This document shows positions 34,461 through 42,723 of a stretch of DNA of 64,000 nucleotides, piece by piece. Origin of the DNA: Verrucomicrobiaceae bacterium (GTDB taxonomy: Bacteria > Verrucomicrobiota > Verrucomicrobiia > Verrucomicrobiales > Verrucomicrobiaceae); contig JABTUN010000003.1 of NCBI GenBank assembly GCA_015075365.1, positions 789,060 through 853,059 on the forward strand, in the 5' to 3' direction. The translations under genes were made by a program, and so were the position numbers. Numbering within the stretch: position 1 is the stretch's first letter; each line of letters begins with the position of its first letter. The notes beneath the pieces are model-generated. The model was not told the origin of the DNA, did not search any database, and worked only from the letters and a program-made list of their open reading frames with translations.

Positions 34461-35594
34461 ATGAGCGGAGCCGCCCGATTTTTCCATGACACCTACGCCA
34501 GCCTGGCACGCAGGCTGAAATGGCCGCTACCTGTCTGCACCGAGGTGCCCCCGGATATCGTGGAGACGGTTTTGCGGCCTGCGGGGCATGATGTGATGGA
34601 CTACGGGCTCGAGGCGGACTTTCATGGTTATCATATCCGCTCCGGACGATACGAATGGGGGGACTGGAAGTGCCGCGAAGTTCATGAGGCGCGGGTCGTG
34701 GGCGACCAGGGCTTTGTGTTTTTGCGCGATGGCCGGCTGCTGACGCCCACGCTCTATCCGAACGATGAGCTGCTGCACATTTTCAAGGTGCGGCGTCCCA
34801 TCACCACCTGCGCGCGCCGCATTCGAGGGCGTGTCTTTCACCTTACCGGCTCCAATCATGAAAACAGGGGGCATTTCCTGCTGGACCACCTGCCGCGTCT
34901 GGTCGCGGCTGAGGGCATGCTGCGGGCGGATCCTTCGATCCAAGTGATGCTCACCGGGCATCACATCCGCTGGCAGGCGGAGTATCTTCGGATGATGGGA
35001 ATCGATGAGAGCCGGATCGTGGCCTGCCATTCGGGTACCGTGATTGTGGAGACGTTGCTGCATGTCCCCTTCGCCGCTCTGTTTCTGTCGATGGCACCTA
35101 GATTTGCGCTGACGCGCATTCGCGACGCGGCCGCGGTCCATGCCGGCGTGGATGCTGCGGAGGACCGCCGTGGCCCGCCGGTCTTTCTCTCTCGCCGGGA
35201 CGCGCCGAACCGCCGCGTGACCAATGAGCAGCAATTATTCGAGATCGCACGCCGCCTCATCCCGGATCTGCAACTAGTCCTGCTCTCCGGCATGAGCCTG
35301 CGTGACCAAATCCGCCTCTACAGGCGCACGCCCTTGTTCATCGGCGCCCTGGGCCAGGCGTCGTGCAACATGGTCTTCAGCAACGGCAGCACGATCATCA
35401 ACCTCACCCACGCTCCCCAGCCGGACACGCCTGAATGGAATGTGGGCACGCAGATCGCCACCCTGAGTGACAACCGCGGCCTCACCCTGCATGCGGGAGT
35501 CACCCTGGCGGCCAACAAGGACTGGTCCTTCGATGAGGTGGCGTTTGAGGCCCACATGCGCCGTTTTGTCGAAACCGTGAGCTGGAAATCATGA
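34461..35594 (+). CDS. GT61-family glycosyltransferase (DUF563-like)
   Basis: The protein is 377 residues. The family is recognised from VFHLTGSNHENRGHFLLDHLPRL (the HFLLDxLPRL motif), the middle VFLSRRDAPNRRVTNEQQLFEI and the C-terminal FIGALGQASCNMVFSNGSTIINLTH (GAHGA-like region changed to GALGQAS). These enzymes transfer sugars in surface glycan synthesis. The ATG at 34461 is preferred over a TTG at 34386 that overlaps the peptidase stop. Its stop overlaps the start of the next gene (ATGA), forming a three-gene unit with a glycosyltransferase and a NUDIX gene. Confidence 0.8.
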   Translation: MSGAARFFHDTYASLARRLKWPLPVCTEVPPDIVETVLRPAGHDVMDYGLEADFHGYHIRSGRYEWGDWKCREVHEARVVGDQGFVFLRDGRLLTPTLYPNDELLHIFKVRRPITTCARRIRGRVFHLTGSNHENRGHFLLDHLPRLVAAEGMLRADPSIQVMLTGHHIRWQAEYLRMMGIDESRIVACHSGTVIVETLLHVPFAALFLSMAPRFALTRIRDAAAVHAGVDAAEDRRGPPVFLSRRDAPNRRVTNEQQLFEIARRLIPDLQLVLLSGMSLRDQIRLYRRTPLFIGALGQASCNMVFSNGSTIINLTHAPQPDTPEWNVGTQIATLSDNRGLTLHAGVTLAANKDWSFDEVAFEAHMRRFVETVSWKS

Positions 35595-36403
35595 ATCAAC
35601 CCGCACAAGAACCCACTTGGTCCGTCATCGTCAGCTCGTGCGACGCCTACTCTGATCTGTGGCCGTTTTTCTTCCACTTTTTTGAGAGGCACTGGCCGGA
35701 CGCGCCGAAGCCCGTTCACCTCGTCTCCAATTTCCGTCGCTACAACTGCCCGTGGGTCAAGACACTGGCCGTGGGGCCGGACAAGTCGTGGGGGGACACG
35801 ATCCTCGCCGCGCTGGAGCAGATCCCAGACGAGTTTGTGGTCTTTCTGCTCGATGATTTCTTCCTGCACACTCCCGTGCCCGCTGGATGGATTGATTCGC
35901 TCGCCGCGCAGCTTGATGCGGTGAAGGGGGACTTCGTCACGCTTTACAACCCCGCGCCGGTCGAAAAGCCCGTGTCTGGCGCGCCGCTTCTGTCGAAGAT
36001 CGAGGGCCGCATGGAGTGTCCTGGCTTTCACGCCTCGCTCTTCCGCCGCAGTTACCTGATGGAACTTGCCGCCGCACGGCAAAACATCTGGCGCACCGAG
36101 GCGTTGATGCGCGATCACGCTGAGGCGCGGCCCGGCACGCAGTTCAACCTCGCCCATGCCTCCCCCTACCGCCTGACTTATGTCGAGAGCGTGCGTGGCT
36201 GCTTTTGGAAACCGAACGGCATGCAGTATCTCAAGGACAATGGATTGAAGCCCGATTTGTGGCGCAGGCCTTTCCCGCCGCAGGGAGAGGGAACTTGGGC
36301 CAAGGTTGTGCGCAGCTTTCACAAGCGCCGGATGCGCTGGCGTGAGAAGGCCATGTCCGGCAGAGCCGAAACCATCGAACCGCTTCAAACGCCCGCATCA
36401 TGA
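35591..36403 (+). CDS. Putative GT-A-fold glycosyltransferase
   Basis: The protein is 270 residues, soluble. It begins WSVIVSSCDAYSDLWPFFFHFFERHWPD, a GT-A-like first strand. An acidic pair in VVFLLDDFFLHTPVP (about residue 90) could be the DxD metal motif. The remainder contains GRMECPGFHASLFRRSYLMEL and a basic C-terminus (HKRRMRWREKAM). The assignment rests on the DD motif, overall size and coupling to a GT61 gene upstream (ATGA overlap) and a NUDIX gene downstream (ATGA overlap). The acceptor and donor are unknown. Confidence 0.65.
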   Translation: MNQPAQEPTWSVIVSSCDAYSDLWPFFFHFFERHWPDAPKPVHLVSNFRRYNCPWVKTLAVGPDKSWGDTILAALEQIPDEFVVFLLDDFFLHTPVPAGWIDSLAAQLDAVKGDFVTLYNPAPVEKPVSGAPLLSKIEGRMECPGFHASLFRRSYLMELAAARQNIWRTEALMRDHAEARPGTQFNLAHASPYRLTYVESVRGCFWKPNGMQYLKDNGLKPDLWRRPFPPQGEGTWAKVVRSFHKRRMRWREKAMSGRAETIEPLQTPAS

Positions 36404-36933
36404 ACCGTCCCTGGACCACCCAACGCAGCGAGGTCGTTTACGGCGCACGCCCGTGGCTGGAACTGACTCGTGAGGAGGTGAAGCTGCCGAGCGGTCGTGT
36501 GCTGCGTGATTTTCATCAGGTGTGGCTGTCGGATTACGCGATCATCTGCGCGGAAACCGATGACGGGCAGGTCTTGCTCGGCCGCCTCTACAAGCACGGC
36601 GTGCGGGACACAACGCTGATTTTTCCTGGAGGGGCCATTGCTGATGGAGAGGATCCGCTCGAGGCTGCGAAGCGTGAACTGCTCGAGGAAACCGGCTACG
36701 AGGCCCGTGAGTGGCGCATGATCGGCAAACTCGTCGTCCACGCGAACTATGGGGCCGGTCATGCGTGCTTCGTTCACGCCAGGGGACTCACCAAAGCGCG
36801 CGAACCCGTCCAGGACGACACGGAGGAGATCACCGTCGAGTTTCATCAGCGTGATCAGATCCGCGGACTCGTGGAGCGCGGCGAGATCGTGCTTCTCGAT
36901 TGCGTGGCGATGATTGGGATGATGCGGCTGTGA
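36400..36933 (+). CDS. NUDIX hydrolase, ADP-sugar-pyrophosphatase-like
   Basis: The protein is 177 residues. The complete Nudix box is visible: GGAIADGEDPLEAAKRELLEE followed by TGYEA, matching GX5EX7REUXEEXGU. LLGRLYKHGVRDTTLIFPGG upstream and FVHARGLTKAREPVQDDTEEITV downstream resemble ADP-ribose/ADP-sugar pyrophosphatases. It is translationally coupled to the glycosyltransferase gene, so a role in nucleotide-sugar turnover is plausible. It is convergent with the zinc-ribbon gene; an inverted repeat lies between the two stops. Confidence 0.88.
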   Translation: MNRPWTTQRSEVVYGARPWLELTREEVKLPSGRVLRDFHQVWLSDYAIICAETDDGQVLLGRLYKHGVRDTTLIFPGGAIADGEDPLEAAKRELLEETGYEAREWRMIGKLVVHANYGAGHACFVHARGLTKAREPVQDDTEEITVEFHQRDQIRGLVERGEIVLLDCVAMIGMMRL

Positions 36934-36947
36934 GGTGTTTGCGGGTT

Positions 36948-36992
36948 TCAAGTTTCAAGAGGCAGCATCCCATCATGAAACATGAAACTTGA
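36948..36992. repeat. Inverted repeat between convergent genes
   Basis: Arms TCAAGTTTCA (36948-36957) and TGAAACTTGA (36983-36992) surround a 25-base centre that itself contains CATGAAACA. There is no T-tract, so a bidirectional terminator or a short interspersed repeat are both possible. Confidence 0.5.
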
Positions 36993-37016
36993 GCCTTGGA
37001 ACTCAACAGCCTGCCG

Positions 37017-37730
37017 CTACTCGATCAGATAAACGATGCGCCCGCACGAGTCACACTGGGTGATGGAGGTGCCCTGGCGCAGGCTCTGGATGGTGGAGCT
37101 CACCACTTTCACATGGCAGCCGCCGCACACTCCGTTTTCGATCGCGACCACGGCGTCAGACTTCTTGGAGAAAATGCGGGTGTAGAGCTCCAGGGTGTCG
37201 GGATCGACCGGGGCGGCCAGTTCGCCACGCTCTTTCTGTATCTCGGTCAGCCGCGCCTGGATGCCAGTGGCACGTTCATCCAGCGCCTTTAGCTCGTCGT
37301 TCACACGGGCCTGCGTTTCAGCCAGTTTGTCCTGGGCTGTCTTGAGCCCGGCCTTGGCGGCCTCCAGCGCCTCCATCTGCTCCAGTTCGCTGTCCTCCAG
37401 CGTGCGGACATCCCCCTGGTAGCGCTGAATCTCATGCCCCAGCGCGGCGAACTCGTCATTTTTGCGGGTTTCGAACTGCTGGTCCTGCAGGCGCTTGATC
37501 GTGTTTTGCCGCGTCTGGATGTCGAGTTCGATGCTCTTGATCTTTACCTCGGTCTCTTTCACAACCTGCGTGGCTTTTTCCACCGCTGCCTGGTCGCCCG
37601 CGAGTTGCGTCCTGGCCCGCGCTTGATGAAGCGGTATGTCTTTGAGGTCTTTCTGAAACTTGAGGATGCGCTGGTCGCGCTCCTGGACTTGGAGAAGCTG
37701 GGTGAGGGCAGGAAGCATGTGTCTCCGCAT
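37017..37730 (-). CDS. Coiled-coil protein with C-terminal C4 zinc ribbon (CdsZ/DUF164-like)
   Basis: The protein is 237 residues. Residues 5-175 form a long coiled coil (LLQVQERDQRILKFQKDLKD, KSIELDIQTRQNTIKRLQDQ, DSELEQMEALEAAKAGL). The C-terminus has four zinc ligands in NGVCGGCHVKV and TQCDSCGRIVY. The combination identifies the zf-RING_7 family, widespread in PVC and other phyla; in chlamydiae a relative interacts with secretion-system and RNA functions. The molecular role here is unknown. Two start codons (37730, 37718) are both possible. It is convergent with the NUDIX gene. Confidence 0.85.
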   Translation of the reverse strand: MRRHMLPALTQLLQVQERDQRILKFQKDLKDIPLHQARARTQLAGDQAAVEKATQVVKETEVKIKSIELDIQTRQNTIKRLQDQQFETRKNDEFAALGHEIQRYQGDVRTLEDSELEQMEALEAAKAGLKTAQDKLAETQARVNDELKALDERATGIQARLTEIQKERGELAAPVDPDTLELYTRIFSKKSDAVVAIENGVCGGCHVKVVSSTIQSLRQGTSITQCDSCGRIVYLIE

Positions 37731-37774
37731 CTAAGCGGGCCGCCGGGGATGTTCCAAGCTCAAAGTTTCACCGT

Positions 37775-37858
37775 TTAGCCCTTCAACGTCATCAGATACG
37801 CGAGCAGGTCGGTCACCTGCTGATCCTGCAGGGCCATCGAGGCGGCGTTCGGAACCCA
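37775..37858 (-). pseudogene. Orphan 3' end of a PVC heme-binding cytochrome gene
   Basis: The last 20 codons (ALQDQQVTDLLAYLMTLKG then TAA) match the C-terminus of the gene ending at 42724 (ALQDKQVADLLAYLMTLKG then TAG). At DNA level the final ~31 bases are identical, and homology extends upstream to about 37855. One extra G near 37835 breaks the frame relative to the intact gene (LD-ALQ becomes SM-ALQ). No upstream part of a cytochrome gene exists next to it, because the secreted-protein gene at 37971 begins just beyond. It forms one flank of the 37775-42800 segment. Confidence 0.85.
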
Positions 37859-37970
37859 AAATGAATGAACTCCTGAATCAGCAATCCAGGCGCTGTGGAT
37901 ACCAACCTCGGCACAGGGTGCGAGACAACTGGATCGTTTTAATAAGTGAACACATCTGGATCCACCATTT

Positions 37971-40337
37971 ATGAAGCCTTCCATGCGTCTCTTGTGCCTG
38001 TTCTGGTTGAGTTGGGCCTTGCTCTCGCCCGTCTTTTCGCAGGTTCCGCAGTTGATCAACTACCAGGGCCGCGTCGCCGTGAACAACGTGAACTTCGACG
38101 GCGGCGGCCAGTTCAAGTTTGCCTTGGTGAATGGCGATGGGACCACCACCTACTGGAGCAACGATGGCACCAGCACGGCGGGCAGCCAGCCATCAGCGGC
38201 TGTTTCCTTGACGGTGACAAAGGGGCTCTATTCCGTGCTGCTGGGAGATGCCACCCTGCCAAACATGCAGATCATTCCCAACAGCGTGTTTGACAACGGG
38301 GACGTCAGATTGCGGGTGTGGTTCAATGACGGCATGCATGGCTTCCAGTGGCTGGCTCCCGACCAGCGCGTGGCGGCGGTGGGTTACGCCATCATGGCCG
38401 CCACCGCGCAGACAGTGCCGGATGGTGCCATCACCACGGCCAAGCTCGCGAACAATGCGGTGGGCACTGCCCAGCTTCAAAATGGCAGTGTCACGGCCGC
38501 CAAGATCACCGGGCCTCTCGTCACCTCGCAGGTCCCCTCGCTGGATGCCGCCAAGATCACCAGCGGCGCGTTCGACTTGGGCCGGATTCCCGTGTTGGAT
38601 GACAGCAAGCTGGGGGCGGGATCCGTCACGTCGAGCCAGATTTTCAATGGCACGATCTTGAACGAGGACATCGCATCAGGGGCAGCCATCGCAGACGGCA
38701 AGCTGGCGACCATTACCACGGCGGGGAAGGTGGCCAACTCCGCCACCACGGGAACGGCGGGCAATGCAGCCAACACCCTCGTCCTGCGGGACGCCACCGG
38801 GAACTTCACCGCCAACACCATCACGGGTACCCTGCTCGGCACGTCCACGGGTTTCACGGGAGCACTGGTGGGGGATGTCACCGGCACGCAGGGGGCCACA
38901 GTCGTGAGCAGCGTCGGAGGTGTGTCTGGAACCACTGTGGCCTCGGGCGTCAATCTGGCCAATGCCGCCACTCAGGCGAATACTGCAGGTGCCTTGGTCA
39001 AGCGGGATGGCTCAGGCGGCTTCAGCGCGGGGACCATCACCGCCACGCTCAACGGCAATGCCAGCAGTGCCACGAATTTCTCCGGTTCACTGGCTGGCAA
39101 TGTCACGGGAACTCAGGGAGCGACTGTTGTGGCCAGCGTGGGGGGCGTTACAGCCGCTAATGTGGCCTCCGGTGCCAACCTCGCCAACGCGGCCACCAAC
39201 GGCAATGTCTCCAATGCCATTGTGAAGCGCGATGCGGCTGGCAACTTCAGCGCCGGCACCATCACGGCGACACTCAACGGCACGGCAAACCATGCAAACA
39301 CAGCTACTACAGCGGGCGCGTCCGCTACGGCGGGCACGGCTGACACTGTCGTGGACGGAGCAATTTCCACGCTGAAACTCGCCGATGGGGCGGTCACAAC
39401 CGGGAAACTGGGCTTGGGGGCGGTCACCACTGACAGAATCGCAGGCAATGCGGTCACGGCATTTGAGCTGGCGAATGGAGCGGTGGTTTCCAGCAAATTG
39501 GCCACCGACGCGGTCACCACCGAGAAAATCATTGATGCGGCGGTGACATCTCCCAAGCTCGCCGATGGAGCAGTCACCACACCGGGGATCACGGATGGCG
39601 CGGTGACAACTGCAAAGCTTGCGGACGCGGCGGTCGCCTCCAGCAAAATCGCAGACGGCGCGGTGACCGCTTCTAAAATCCCCGATGGTTCGATCACGGA
39701 GGCAAAACTGGCCTTCGTGCCTGGGGGAGGGAATAGCGCTGGAGTACCGAATGGAATGGTCGTGTTCAACGCTAACGGTTCATTCATCATCCCTGACGGA
39801 GTCACAAAAATATGGGTGGAAGTCGCGGGTGGAGGAGGCGGTGGTGGGGGTGGGGATCACTGGAATGACCCGGTTCCTGGCGGCGATGGCGGAAATGGTG
39901 GCCTAGCAAAGGGGTTATTGGTGGTAGTCCCCGGAAATGTGATGTCTATTGTGATAGGTGCAGGAGGGGAAGCTGGCAGTAATGCAACTGCAGGCCTTAC
40001 AGGTGGCGGCAGTTCTTATTACACCAATCCCACACCGGGTCTGAGCGGTTCTGCTTCCGAGCTATCCATTGACGGAGTTTTAGTGGCGCAAGCCTTTGGA
40101 GGTGGTGGTGGCGGAGTGCGGCTCATCGAGACTGTCGAAGGTTTCGGCCAGTGGCTGGTGCATCATGGTCGTCCTGGCACTGAAGGTGGTGCCGCTGGAA
40201 GTTTGACCCTTCGGAGGACAGGAGGGAATATCGCTAGTGGTGGTTCTGGCGGAAACGGTTTGTGGCAAGTAGGCGACACCTCACAACCCGTTATGCCAAC
40301 ACATGGGAAAAGCGGCTATGTCATCATTTACTACTGA
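37971..40337 (+). CDS. Large secreted repeat protein with glycine-rich C-terminus, tail-fibre-like
   Basis: The protein is 788 residues with a signal peptide (LLCLFWLSWALLSPVFSQ). Residues about 24-140 form an N-terminal domain (PQLINYQGRVAVNNVNFDGG, VRLRVWFNDGMHGFQWL). A low-complexity middle has two 75-residue units (GDVTGTQGATVV... and GNVTGTQGATVV..., 225 bases apart), then eleven consecutive 10-residue units of the type KLADGAVTTx (39373-39717). The C-terminal ~190 residues are a glycine-rich domain (VEVAGGGGGGGGG, PGGDGGNGGLAKG, SGYVIIYY) of the kind that ends many phage-fibre-like surface proteins. Base composition in the last 500 bases is visibly AT-richer than the rest. It is likely a surface fibre or adhesin; inference. 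Confidence 0.8.
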   Translation: MKPSMRLLCLFWLSWALLSPVFSQVPQLINYQGRVAVNNVNFDGGGQFKFALVNGDGTTTYWSNDGTSTAGSQPSAAVSLTVTKGLYSVLLGDATLPNMQIIPNSVFDNGDVRLRVWFNDGMHGFQWLAPDQRVAAVGYAIMAATAQTVPDGAITTAKLANNAVGTAQLQNGSVTAAKITGPLVTSQVPSLDAAKITSGAFDLGRIPVLDDSKLGAGSVTSSQIFNGTILNEDIASGAAIADGKLATITTAGKVANSATTGTAGNAANTLVLRDATGNFTANTITGTLLGTSTGFTGALVGDVTGTQGATVVSSVGGVSGTTVASGVNLANAATQANTAGALVKRDGSGGFSAGTITATLNGNASSATNFSGSLAGNVTGTQGATVVASVGGVTAANVASGANLANAATNGNVSNAIVKRDAAGNFSAGTITATLNGTANHANTATTAGASATAGTADTVVDGAISTLKLADGAVTTGKLGLGAVTTDRIAGNAVTAFELANGAVVSSKLATDAVTTEKIIDAAVTSPKLADGAVTTPGITDGAVTTAKLADAAVASSKIADGAVTASKIPDGSITEAKLAFVPGGGNSAGVPNGMVVFNANGSFIIPDGVTKIWVEVAGGGGGGGGGDHWNDPVPGGDGGNGGLAKGLLVVVPGNVMSIVIGAGGEAGSNATAGLTGGGSSYYTNPTPGLSGSASELSIDGVLVAQAFGGGGGGVRLIETVEGFGQWLVHHGRPGTEGGAAGSLTLRRTGGNIASGGSGGNGLWQVGDTSQPVMPTHGKSGYVIIYY
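39373..39717 (+). repeat. Tandem 30 bp (10-codon) repeats in the fibre-like gene
   Basis: Eleven consecutive decapeptides share the pattern [K/R/E][L/I]xx[G/A]A[V/I]Txx: KLADGAVTTG, KLGLGAVTTD, RIAGNAVTAF, ELANGAVVSS, KLATDAVTTE, KIIDAAVTSP, KLADGAVTTP, GITDGAVTTA, KLADAAVASS, KIADGAVTAS, KIPDGSITEA. The period is exactly 30 bases without indels. Confidence 0.85.
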
Positions 40338-40397
40338 CACCATAAGATTTTTCTAAACTCGCATCATCGTCGGGCGCTGATCTTATTTTGTTCCGCC

Positions 40398-42647
40398 ATG
40401 AAACCATCCTTCCCACACCTGCAGTGCCTCCACATGGCAGTGCTTGCAGCACTCTTTATTCTAAGGGCATCGGCCTCTGCGGAGTTGGACTCGTCTTTTG
40501 TGGCGCAGGCCAGCCACTCCGTCAGCGACATCGCTTTCCAACCGGATGGCAAGGTGCTCATCGGCGGGGCCTTCACCCAGGTTTCCGGGCAAGCACGCAA
40601 TTATCTAGCCCGTCTGCATGCGGATGGCACGGTGGATGCCACCTTTGCTCCAAATCCGGACCGGGACGTGGCCGCCTTGGCCGTACAGGCGGACGGCAGG
40701 GTGCTCGTTGGCGGGGACTTTTCCAGCATCGCAGGTACCGAGCGTCACTATCTGGCCCGCTTGAATGCTGATGGGACGCTGGACGGCAGCTTTCCTGATC
40801 CTGGCATCGCCGGGCAAAACATTGATGGCCTTCAAATTCAGCCGGACGGCAAAATCCTCATCATCGGGGACTTTTCGCAGGTGGGGGGGGCTGCGAGAAC
40901 CCATGTGGCCCGGCTCAACTCAGATGGCAGCCTCGGCAGCGGCTTCGCGCCGACCGTCAACAACCGGGTGTTTGGAATCACGCGGCTGTCCACCGGGCAG
41001 ATCCTCATCTCCGGGGCCTTTACCGAGGTGAACGGATCACCGCGCCAGCGGATCGCCCGGCTGAATGCCGATGGGACACTGGACACGAGTTTCAACCCGG
41101 CGGCCAACGCCGAGGTGCTCAGCATGGTGGAGCAGGCCGATGGCCGGATCATCATGACGGGAAACTTCACCACGGTGAACGGTGTCGCCCGCAACCGCAT
41201 CGCGCGGCTGCTCCCGGATGGCACGCTGGACCCGGCGTATGATCCCGACATCAACGTGCAGGGCCTGAGCATGGCCCTGCAGACGGATGGGCGCCTGGTG
41301 CTGGCTGGATGGTTTACGTTTGTGGGTGGGGCGTGGAACCCCTATCTGGTGCGCCTGAACCCGGATGGAAGCCGCGACACCAGCTTTACAGCCTACTCAA
41401 ACGACGGAGTCTTTACCGTAGCCCCCCAAGCGGATGGCCGGCTTTTGCTGAGCGGGCTCTTCACCAGCGTGAACAGCACATCCGCTCCTAGAATCGCCCG
41501 TCTGCTGAACGAGCCTGCCACCCAGACCATCACCGTGACGAGTCCCGCCCGCGTGGAGTGGCAACGTGGCGGCACCGCGCCCGAGACGTCCCGGGTGAGC
41601 TTTGAACTCTCCACCAACGGAGGCGGCACCTACACCACACTGGGGGCGGGTGCCCGGATTGGCGGGGGGTGGGAGTTGACGGGCCTCGCGCTGCCCGCCT
41701 CCGGCCAAATCCGTGCCAGGGCCTTTCCCACCAGCGGCTATTTCAATGGCTCTGCCGGGCTGGTCGAGCAGGTGATGACCTATGACCTGGGAGGAATGCC
41801 AGGATCAACGGACTACCAGAAGCTCACCCAAGCGATGGACGGCGGCGGCAGCCGTGGAGGCAGTGTCAACTACACCCACGACGGCAGCGCTGGAGGATGG
41901 GCGGGGCTTTCCAGCGTCGCGTCACCTCCGGAGACGGCCAAGCACGGTTACATCGGCCAGCTTTACGATGTGACCGGCCTGCAACTGGCCGCCACGCCCG
42001 CTACGGTGAATGAAACCGCCACCCGGCAGCTCACCGCCGCACAGGTCATGGATGATGCCACCACACTCCCCGTCCTGGCCAGCAGCATCACATGGAGTGT
42101 GCAGAGCGGCCCGCTGACCGGTATCGACGCCAATGGACTGGCCACGGCAGGTGCCGTCTATCAAGACACCCTCGCCACCGCTCAAGGTGCCTATGCAGGA
42201 GCCACCGGGAGCCTGGGGTTCACGGTGCTCGACACCATCCCGGACAATTTTGGAACCTACGCGGCAGATGGCATCGGGGATGACTGGCAGTATCAATACT
42301 TTGGAGCCGGCAATCCCAACGCGGGTCCCTCGTTTGACCCTGACTTTGACGGGCATGACAACCTCTTCGAATTCACCGCCGGGCTCGATCCACTCAGCAG
42401 CACCTCACGTTTTCTCATGATAAACGGACGCCCCGCCGACCAGCCCGGCAGGATGAGCATCACCATCCATCCGCGATTGAACGACCGCACCTATACCGTG
42501 AAGAGCAGCCTCACCCTGGGTCCGGGGTCCACGTGGGCACCGCTCACCAGCTTCACTGTCAGCGACGATGGCCTCACACGCACGATCACGGACACCAACG
42601 CCGTGGAAGGAGCCAAATTCTACAAGGTGGAGATCACGAAGCCGTGA
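40398..42647 (+). CDS. Secreted delta-60 repeat (DUF5122) beta-propeller protein
   Basis: The protein is 749 residues with a signal sequence (MAVLAALFILRASASA after a short polar stretch). Residues about 30-375 hold seven or so delta-60 repeats of the form 'IAFQPDGKVLIGGxFTxVxGxxRNxxARLxADGTxDxxF', e.g. QADGRVLVGGDFSSIAG. The C-terminal half contains an Ig-like or choice-of-anchor region and a final domain ending TRTITDTNAVEGAKFYKVEITKP, a C-terminal pattern common in verrucomicrobial exported proteins. Function unknown; a secreted or surface adhesive is likely. It is 60 bases downstream of the fibre-like gene, and both lie between duplicated cytochrome-gene ends. Confidence 0.85.
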   Translation: MKPSFPHLQCLHMAVLAALFILRASASAELDSSFVAQASHSVSDIAFQPDGKVLIGGAFTQVSGQARNYLARLHADGTVDATFAPNPDRDVAALAVQADGRVLVGGDFSSIAGTERHYLARLNADGTLDGSFPDPGIAGQNIDGLQIQPDGKILIIGDFSQVGGAARTHVARLNSDGSLGSGFAPTVNNRVFGITRLSTGQILISGAFTEVNGSPRQRIARLNADGTLDTSFNPAANAEVLSMVEQADGRIIMTGNFTTVNGVARNRIARLLPDGTLDPAYDPDINVQGLSMALQTDGRLVLAGWFTFVGGAWNPYLVRLNPDGSRDTSFTAYSNDGVFTVAPQADGRLLLSGLFTSVNSTSAPRIARLLNEPATQTITVTSPARVEWQRGGTAPETSRVSFELSTNGGGTYTTLGAGARIGGGWELTGLALPASGQIRARAFPTSGYFNGSAGLVEQVMTYDLGGMPGSTDYQKLTQAMDGGGSRGGSVNYTHDGSAGGWAGLSSVASPPETAKHGYIGQLYDVTGLQLAATPATVNETATRQLTAAQVMDDATTLPVLASSITWSVQSGPLTGIDANGLATAGAVYQDTLATAQGAYAGATGSLGFTVLDTIPDNFGTYAADGIGDDWQYQYFGAGNPNAGPSFDPDFDGHDNLFEFTAGLDPLSSTSRFLMINGRPADQPGRMSITIHPRLNDRTYTVKSSLTLGPGSTWAPLTSFTVSDDGLTRTITDTNAVEGAKFYKVEITKP

Positions 42648-42723
42648 TTTTGGGACTGCTCCACCCAGACGGCACGAAGGCAGCCATTCCAGCAGGCCAG
42701 TTCTTTATTTTGAATGCCAAAGG

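Noticed and set aside
37775..38059. A 94-residue gene on the minus strand
   Set aside because: Only the final ~20 codons are meaningful (orphan cytochrome end); the upstream part overlaps the start of the secreted-protein gene.
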